Below, one piece after another: positions 56,020 to 62,000 of a stretch of DNA of 62,000 nt; the first letter of the stretch is position 1, and each line of letters opens with the position of its first letter. The notes under the pieces were generated by a model. The model was not told where the DNA came from. It made no database searches and worked only from the letters and a program-made list of their open reading frames with translations. The translations under genes and the position numbers were made by a program. Source of the stretch: Cryptomeria japonica (Eukaryota > Streptophyta > Pinopsida > Cupressales > Cupressaceae); contig NC_081406.1 in NCBI RefSeq assembly GCF_030272615.1, positions 242,051,718 through 242,113,717 on the forward strand. Direction: 5' to 3'.

Positions 56020-58587
56020 ATGGCGACCAAACAGAAGTTGCCCAAATTCAACGGGGATAGCAAAGATGATCCCGCACGACATTGCCGTACATGCGAAACC
56101 ATCTGGACAGCCAACGGGGTGACTGACCAGGATGAATGGATGAAGCAGTTCCCCGCCACACTGAGAGGAGTGGCTATTGACTGGTATTCAGATTTGGATA
56201 AAACCGGGGTAACTACGTGGGATGAATTGAAGAAAGCACTCGAGAAGGAATTTCGGCTCCTCCGAGATGATAATGAGATAGTCTCCGAAATTTATGGAAC
56301 AAAGCAAGGAAAGAAGGAGACCGTATGGGCATATGGCCGCTGGCTGAAGGAATTAGTCAGAAAGATGGAAAGCCAACCGGCTGATGGCTTAAAGAAGCGG
56401 TGGTTTGTCGAGGGTCTGAACCCTAAGCTACGACGAAAGATGAAAATTGTGCCTCCGACATCCTACGAGGATGCATACAACCGGGCCATGGACTTGAAAA
56501 GTGAAAATAAGACGGCCAAAAAGAAGAAGAATAGATCTTCGTCATCCTCGGAAGATGATACGTCGGAAGAAGAGAGTAGCAGTGATGAGAAGCCGAAGAA
56601 GAAAGTCACGGCCCTTCAGAAGGATATGGAACAAATGTTAAAAGAGTTTAAGACAATGAAGGGGACCACAGGCAAGGATGATGAACTGTGGTGCACGGAT
56701 TGTAAGGAGAGCGGCCACGCAAAGGGTGCCTGTCCCAAGAAGGCATTCTGTGACATCTGCCAGATCATGGGACACTCTACGAAGGAATGCCCATACAATC
56801 TGAAGGCACGTAACCAGCAAGTGATCTTTGCACATGAGCAGCCCTCCACATCGGATTCAAACAATAATGCATCTTCCAGAGGCTACCGAGGAAACCGACG
56901 AGGCGGACGGGGGAATAATAATAATTCCACCAGAAACAGGGTCCAATACGATGCGAAGGGATGCTCGATGATTCAATGTAGGGCTTGCAATCAATGGGGT
57001 CATTACGCACGAGAGTGTAATAACAATGACACCGCTCAAAAGCTATGTCGGTGGTGTGGCCCCGGTGACCATGAAGATGCCAATTGTCCGAAGTCTGGCG
57101 TAGGGGCCAATCTGATTGATATCGAAGGCAACACACGGGGTAAAGAAGCCATCCTTGCTCTTACCCGAGGGCAGGCAAAGGAAGCCCAATACCCCCATCC
57201 CCGCACGGAGAAGCAGAGAATGACGGAGGCAAGGGAGGAAATAGAAAGGGCCATGAAAGCCCAACGGGGAGAGACACACGAGTCATCTGGACCCTACTGC
57301 ACAGACGCGGAGAGGAACATTGTACGGCAGATGCTCCAAATGGAGGTACCTGTGAAACTGGAAGACCTCCTACACACCATACCGCAATTGGGGATAGTGT
57401 TGTTGGGCACAAAGGTTGATAAACCCAAACCGAGAGACATGGACGCTCCCATACTAGGAAGCTCGGCAACAAATCCAGTTGTACTTACCGTCAACAATGG
57501 CCGACACCCAGCTGTGGTGGAGATGGGCATCCTGGGCACCATCCTGGCAAATACTATAGTAGACGGCGGTTCCAGAGTAAATGTCCTTCCGGAGGACACA
57601 TGGAAAAAGCTAGGAAAACCCACTCTGTGGCCACCTACGTTTAATCTGCTAGGTGCAGACCAGCACGGGATTAAGCCCCTCGGCATGTTGATGGCACAGC
57701 AAGTCACCGTGGGTGCACAACCTTTTGTACTCGACTTCGTGGTCATTCCATTGAAACAGAAAGGGTATGACGCCATACTTGGAAGAGGATGGTTGGTGGC
57801 TGCGAAAGCAAACCACAACTGGAAACGAAATACACTCTCGATGGAGAGCGGAGGCAAGAAATTCACTATTGATCTCCGGATGCAGTTGGTGAGCGAGGAA
57901 CTTGCCTCTTCCTTGGGATTTGAATCCGAGAGGGAAAATGACCCACGAGACGAAGGGAGAGAGGGGATGGACCCAGATGCCGAAGGCATATTAAAAATCG
58001 GAGGTTGCTGTTCGGAGGATGACACAGATTCACTAAATGGATTGTTCCACTGGCAGCAGGAGGACTATGAGATGTTCTCACCCTCCTGTAACGTATTAAG
58101 CGTCGAAGTAGAGGAACTAGAGCAACCAATAGAGGTGTACTTGCCAGAATACAAAGAATATTGGAAGGGAGACGCCCCAAACCCTGGCGACGTAGATAAT
58201 CCGAAGAGTGTTGGCAACGATTGGAACCCTATGTGGAAGACCGCAGTATTCAAAATCTTCATTATTCTTCTTCTTCTTATGTACGGGAAGGAGACCATGG
58301 TTCCTATAGAATTTGTGGTTCCAGGTCTTCGGATGGCCATGGAAAATAAACTTGCCACCAATAGGTTCAAATTGAAACCCTACCACGAGAAGCGCGTAGG
58401 GGACCCGAGAGGCCGGAAGGACACTCGGGAGTCCGGAGGGACACCCGAGAGGATGGAAGGGGACCTAAGAGGCTGGGCAAGCAACTCGAGAGGCACGGGA
58501 CAAAAGCAGGAGACTTTTGGGCGAGGAAAACCGAGAAGGATGAAGAGCTATCCCAGAGACAGGGGACTCGAGCCGAAGACTCTCTAG
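56020..58587 (+). CDS. Gag-protease with fused integrase tail, 855 aa, open
   Basis: Gag would form the virus-like particle and bind the RNA. The Gag core (LRGVAIDWYSDLD, WDELKKALEKEF, WFVEGLNPKLRRKM) spans residues 45-150. A Lys/Ser acidic linker follows, then four CCHC knuckles in two pairs (CTDCKESGHAKGAC, CDICQIMGHSTKEC, CRACNQWGHYAREC, CRWCGPGDHEDANC; residues 225-360). The aspartic protease has IVDGGSRVNVLP (active-site Asp, about residue 520) and AILGRGWL. Near residue 755 the frame enters an integrase C-terminal tail (YGKETMVPIEFVVPGLRMA, RFKLKPYHEK). RT, RNase H and the integrase core are absent. No stop interrupts it. Confidence 0.9.
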   Translation: MATKQKLPKFNGDSKDDPARHCRTCETIWTANGVTDQDEWMKQFPATLRGVAIDWYSDLDKTGVTTWDELKKALEKEFRLLRDDNEIVSEIYGTKQGKKETVWAYGRWLKELVRKMESQPADGLKKRWFVEGLNPKLRRKMKIVPPTSYEDAYNRAMDLKSENKTAKKKKNRSSSSSEDDTSEEESSSDEKPKKKVTALQKDMEQMLKEFKTMKGTTGKDDELWCTDCKESGHAKGACPKKAFCDICQIMGHSTKECPYNLKARNQQVIFAHEQPSTSDSNNNASSRGYRGNRRGGRGNNNNSTRNRVQYDAKGCSMIQCRACNQWGHYARECNNNDTAQKLCRWCGPGDHEDANCPKSGVGANLIDIEGNTRGKEAILALTRGQAKEAQYPHPRTEKQRMTEAREEIERAMKAQRGETHESSGPYCTDAERNIVRQMLQMEVPVKLEDLLHTIPQLGIVLLGTKVDKPKPRDMDAPILGSSATNPVVLTVNNGRHPAVVEMGILGTILANTIVDGGSRVNVLPEDTWKKLGKPTLWPPTFNLLGADQHGIKPLGMLMAQQVTVGAQPFVLDFVVIPLKQKGYDAILGRGWLVAAKANHNWKRNTLSMESGGKKFTIDLRMQLVSEELASSLGFESERENDPRDEGREGMDPDAEGILKIGGCCSEDDTDSLNGLFHWQQEDYEMFSPSCNVLSVEVEELEQPIEVYLPEYKEYWKGDAPNPGDVDNPKSVGNDWNPMWKTAVFKIFIILLLLMYGKETMVPIEFVVPGLRMAMENKLATNRFKLKPYHEKRVGDPRGRKDTRESGGTPERMEGDLRGWASNSRGTGQKQETFGRGKPRRMKSYPRDRGLEPKTL

Positions 58588-58640
58588 ACAACTTGAAAAA
58601 AAAAAAAAAAAAAAAAGAAAAGAAAAAGAAAAGGGAAAAT

Positions 58641-58720
58641 GGTCACCGTGTGGTGGAACCACCGACGGTGGCACCACCGTGCGGTGGAACCACCGACGGT
58701 GGCACCACCGTGCGGTGGGA
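58641..58720. repeat. 31-bp tandem repeat made of palindromes
   Basis: Two perfect 31-bp units (58652-58682 and 58683-58713) plus partial ones. Each contains CCACCGACGGTGG and CCACCGTGCGGTGG, which fold into 6-bp hairpins with loops of one or two bases. Confidence 0.9.
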
Positions 58721-59277
58721 GCCATCGAAGGCAGTCACCAAGCAGCCCGCGAAAGAATAAAACGCCGCCAAACATCAAAGACACCGCACAACACCACCGC
58801 GACGAAAGAACAAAACAATCCAGCACACCGCCATCACCGCACAGCAAGGGGTAAAGGGAAGAAGACGCCGAACACCGCACCACCACGCGACGCGAAGGGT
58901 AAAGCACGGGCCGACCGCCACAGGTAGACCAAGCAGCTGCACGATTGGAGATGCCAGTGCTGTTGTTGACCGGAGGTATGTCCGTACGATAAGAAGGGTG
59001 TCGACCACACGGGAAGGTGGCCGCACAATCAGAGGTGCCAGTGCTGTTGTTGACAGTACAGGGAGGTTGTATGGCCGGGGTGCCATCAGGGACATTACAG
59101 TGCCTAAAAATAAAAATAAAAAAAACGACGACCAGATTTAAAATGATTCGCTTGAGTTTGAAGCCAGGACACTGGAAATTCAGAGTGGAAAAGAAGGGTT
59201 TTTGGCATCTTAAAATATCATAGAAATGCTGTGCGCCATGGACTTTCGTATGGTTCTGAGGGTTGTAAATTGGTGTT

Positions 59278-59332
59278 GGCGGCGGGGGCGCTGCCCCTCG
59301 ACCCCGCTAGGGGCGTTGCCCCCAGACCCCCA
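59278..59332. repeat. GC-rich double hairpin block
   Basis: GGGGCGCTGCCCC and GGGGCGTTGCCCC lie 20 bp apart, each followed by a GACCCC word. Both can fold into 5-bp G/C stems. The surroundings are AT-richer. Confidence 0.8.
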
Positions 59333-59609
59333 GTTTATTTTTGAGCTACAGAATACCACGGGAAGTGTTGTGCTTGTCCGTACTGTGAGAAAGAAACCTG
59401 CAGCTGAGCATTGGTGGGGAAGAAATAAGCCGTAGAGGGAGACGGATTTGGAGGTTGCGAACAAACAGAGTTTGAGGGAAGGCATTGCAGGTCCGCGCAG
59501 TCGTACGACAACAGGGAGTTATTCAGTTCAGTTTTTAGCCTTTGGGGAGTATGATGGATGATTTGAGGTGTCTCCTAGTATTTGTGCCAGCGGATTGTGG
59601 CCACCTCCA

Positions 59610-59970
59610 GGCATGACTGGTACACTTTGAGGAACTCGGAGTATGTCTCGGTTGGACGTGAGGTTGCCGTGGTGGATGCACAGAGGGATCGGGAGGAGCT
59701 GACCACCAGGTTGGAGGCACTAGTCGCGTGAGACTTAGTTCAGCGTACCCAGGAGTTGGATGCCGGGAGAGCAGCACGGGTGGCTATCGAGGACAAATTG
59801 GCTAGGGAGACAATATCAATTGAGTAGTAGTTGGTGGAAGCTGAGACTGAAAAACGTGTTTTGTAGACAAGTTTGGGTTAGGCACAGGAGGACTGTGATG
59901 GCCAAGGAAGACATATTGGTGAAATCCGCACTTGAGCATCGGATGGTAGCAGAAAGGGGTTTTTAGGCGA
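59610..59970 (+). pseudogene. Decayed heptad-rich ORF before the 3' LTR
   Basis: One frame reads SEYVSVGREVAVVDAQRDRE, ELTTRLEALVA, QELDAGRAARVAIEDKLARE with hydrophobic residues at coiled-coil spacing, broken by at least six stops. Possibly a third ORF, downstream of pol in an ancestor. No family assigned. Confidence 0.4.
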
Positions 59971-60065
59971 GGACACAGCAAGTGTATAAGATCCGGGCCC
60001 GACTGGCGTCAGTAGTTCCTGCCGTTCATCTCTAATTTGTATTAAGTCGTCGGAGTCGACTTCTT

Positions 60066-60081
60066 TTCTTGGGGGGGATGA
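60066..60081 (+). other. Polypurine tract
   Basis: A run of seven G (GGGGGGGATGA) directly before the TGTTACC start of the 3' LTR. Confidence 0.8.
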
Positions 60082-60393
60082 TGTTACCGGGAGTAATCAT
60101 TATGTTATGTTGGTATATTATGTTTATGTTGTCGTCGGTAATAATGAGTTACGGTGGTCAGTTAGTTAGCCGACGGGTAGGTAGTTGGAGTCGCGACGGT
60201 TGTGTCGCACCCCTTCGGCTGTCATATATTGTACCACCTCTGGGTGTTGGAGGACATGTAATGTTGATGACAGAATATAATAGGAACATCTTTTGACATT
60301 AATGGCAAGCTTATTCTGGTACTTCTTTTGTATTTGCATTGTGCATTGCTGTTCGATTTCTGTATTCTTCCTGTTTACCCAGTGAGGTAAACA
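60082..60393 (+). repeat. 3' LTR
   Basis: 312 bp, the same length as the 5' LTR with five substitutions, followed by the TSD GTGTT. Confidence 0.95.
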
Positions 60394-60398
60394 GTGTT

Positions 60399-60668
60399 GA
60401 TATACATATAATACTTTAGAAAACAGTTCTAAAAAGATGTACAAGAATTACAATTTTGATTTTACAAATGAAACTTTTGCAAATTAGTAAAATACTTAAG
60501 TACTACTAAACTGTGAAGTGAACATTAGCAATTCAACATTGCGAATTCAAAATTTATATTATATTCAAGATTTCATGATGATGATTGCAATGAGTACAAT
60601 GAAGATCATATGATGTCAAAATAACAAAGCGGGCTGAAGTGAGGCCTCTAATCATCCCCAAAGTCAAA
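60399..60668. other. Spacer
   Basis: AT-rich sequence between the LTR element and the transposase pseudogene; nothing recognised. Confidence 0.5.
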
Positions 60669-62000
60669 CTACTCGTCACTAGAATTGTTGGACTCCACAC
60701 AGTCAAGCTCCGCCAAACTAATAGCAACCAGCCCTACCTTGGTAATTGTAGCATCATCATCAATCTGTCCTAGCTCCTTTGGCTCTACATCCCACTGTGC
60801 TCCTAGATACTCTTTGTACAAAAGTGTCTTGCGATCAATGTGATGCAAAGAAATATGGATAGCCACAAGCTTCTTTACTCTCTAAGAGGTAAGTCTATTC
60901 GTCTTAAGAGAGTGGATGAAGCTATAAGTAGACCGGCTGCTCTCAAAAGCTGAATAACTAGATCCCCTAGACAACAATCGAATGGCTAGAGTGGTAGTCA
61001 AAGAAATTGGTCCTTGGCAATTCCAGCACAAAATGGGGTCTTCCTATGCCATAATTGCCATATCCATCTTGTCTGCCTCAAAATAACCCCTAAGAGGCAA
61101 ATTTTGCCAGCTCAACACAAATTGTGCCAGTCTATATAGGATCATACATCTTTTCAATGGCTGTAAATAACTATCTTCACCTCAACATCTTGTATGGGTG
61201 TAGCTCTACTAGGTCTTTGCTTGTACCACTTGGGGTTCAATGCATGGCAGCTGTGTGCAAGAGAGTGTTGAGCTTCTCCCATCTCTGATGTATAATTGGC
61301 TGAATGTACTCATTTTAGAATGCTAGTGTGTGGTACTTCTCTCACATAACAAGCTTAGTATCAATGCATTCATACACCTTTCCAAGGCTAGGTTCATTGG
61401 CATCCCCATATCTGATGACCTGGGAAATTGGAGTAATGATGGAGACTATATATATTTTGCATCAACTCAAAAAACATCACTCTTCACTACATCTTTCATC
61501 GCCTTCCACCGCTTTGTCTTGGACTCGGGTCATCGATTCTATTCTGCTGTCATAGCTATTTGCTGTAATACCTCTTCCAACTCAAGTATTGTCTTCAAGA
61601 GAATGAAATAGGATGCATATCTAGTTTTGACAGGTTCCAAGATCTCCTTTTTAGAGAAGCTCCTAAAGAGTGCATGTGAAGTGTGGTGGTTGCAGACAAA
61701 CATTTGTACATCTCTACCATCATTGACCACTGCTTCGATCCAATGAATCTTTCCCATGTCCTTGAGTGCATTATTCATGGCATGCACACAATAAAGAGTC
61801 CACCGAATATGTTTATAAGCTGCCTCAATTAACTTCCTTGCAGCTTTGCACACATGGGCCATTTTTGTCACATTTTGGACCACATTTTGTGGCCAGACCT
61901 CCTCAATAGCATCCTTGAGGATTTCTGTCACATCTTTGCAATGCTTTGAACAATCAACTGCCTTAAGAAAATATGGGCCCTCTATATGTGTAACCATGAT
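60669..62000 (-). pseudogene. hAT transposase pseudogene 2, N-terminus outside the window
   Basis: The minus strand from 61997 is open for 152 residues with DUF659-type hAT motifs: GPYFLKAVDCSKHCKDVTE, VQNVTKMAHVCKAARKLI, HIRWTLYCVHAMNNALKD, FVCNHHTSHALFRSF, TRYASYFILLKTILELEE. Past stops at 61539 it continues VIRYGDANEPSLGKVYECID, PIIHQRWEKLNT and the dimerisation block SRSTYSFIHSLKTNRL near 60920, ending in an acidic tail (ESNNSSDE, stop at 60669). Several TGA/TAG stops make it a pseudogene. A different hAT copy from the one at 50-52 kb. Confidence 0.87.

Larger units (their letters stand above)
58588..60065 (+). other. Long non-coding 3' region of the LTR element
   Basis: After the stop come an A-run of about 20 (58599-58616), a palindromic tandem repeat (58641-58720), a GC-rich part, a GGGGGCG/CGCCCCC-type hairpin block (59280-59330) and a decayed coiled-coil-like frame (59610-59970). 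No intact ORF. Confidence 0.65.
54635..60393 (+). mobile_element. Complete young gypsy-type LTR element without RT, TSD GTGTT
   Basis: Two 312-bp LTRs (54635-54946 and 60082-60393) differ at five positions (1.6%; three are CpG to TpG). Perfect GTGTT duplications lie at 54630-54634 and 60394-60398. A tRNA-Asp primer site, gag-protease ORF, G-run polypurine tract and both LTRs are all in place. RT, RNase H and most of integrase are missing: the ORF passes from after protease to the integrase C-terminal tail. The element is therefore non-autonomous and must have been mobilised in trans. Confidence 0.95.

Overview
The window looks like nuclear DNA of a land plant with a very repeat-rich genome. 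A gymnosperm, probably a conifer, is my inference. The grounds are decayed Ty3/gypsy, Ty1/copia and hAT elements nested in one another, several long (1-2 kb) LTRs, and a host gene whose neighbouring exons lie 21.6 kb apart. No rRNA, tRNA, CRISPR or bacterial-type operon was seen.

Host gene: two adjacent exons of glutamine-dependent NAD+ synthetase (plus strand) lie at about 8200-8469 and 30028-30131. Phase and splice sites match across the intron, and the first exon carries the nitrilase-type catalytic cysteine. The intron between them (8470-30027) is almost wholly transposon. No further exon was recognised, so the flanking introns would reach at least 8 kb upstream and 31 kb downstream.

Layout. 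1-4222: 3' part of a broken gypsy chromovirus plus its long 3' LTR. 4223-6390: unassigned, with a Lys-rich coding relic. 6391-7916: defective hAT with 8-bp target-site duplication (TSD). 8970-10959: solo LTR. 11.66-12.0 kb: probable LINE RNase H relic (minus). 12.27-13.47 kb: LTR-derived fragment. 13475-21.2 kb: an LTR-like repeat ('A family') split by a gypsy-type element (14039-19837), which is itself split by a copia element (14191-17576), and by a solo LTR (20037-20679). 22.75-24.5 kb: minus-strand copia 5' end whose gag is broken by a palindrome array. 24.5-29.05 kb: second A-family copy with a solo LTR (25016-25732). 31016-34109: solo LTR split by an insert with a 15-bp TSD. 37.5-39.7 kb: old minus-strand copia-type element. 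39680-40746: gypsy LTR start. 40747-47.15 kb: third A-family copy with an unknown ORF and a 2.5-kb array of 16 hairpins spaced about 167 bp. 47.19-48.94 kb: another LTR-like block with a minisatellite. 49.9-51.9 kb: hAT transposase pseudogene (minus). 54635-60393: complete young LTR element with gag-protease but no reverse transcriptase. 60.67-62 kb: second hAT transposase pseudogene (minus).

The most unusual signal is the regular hairpin array at 44158-46691, in the leader of a retroelement that has a single ORF of no recognised family. Smaller hairpin arrays recur in unrelated elements of the window. Most in-frame stops in the transposon genes sit where CAG or CGA is expected, as deamination of methylated cytosine would produce.
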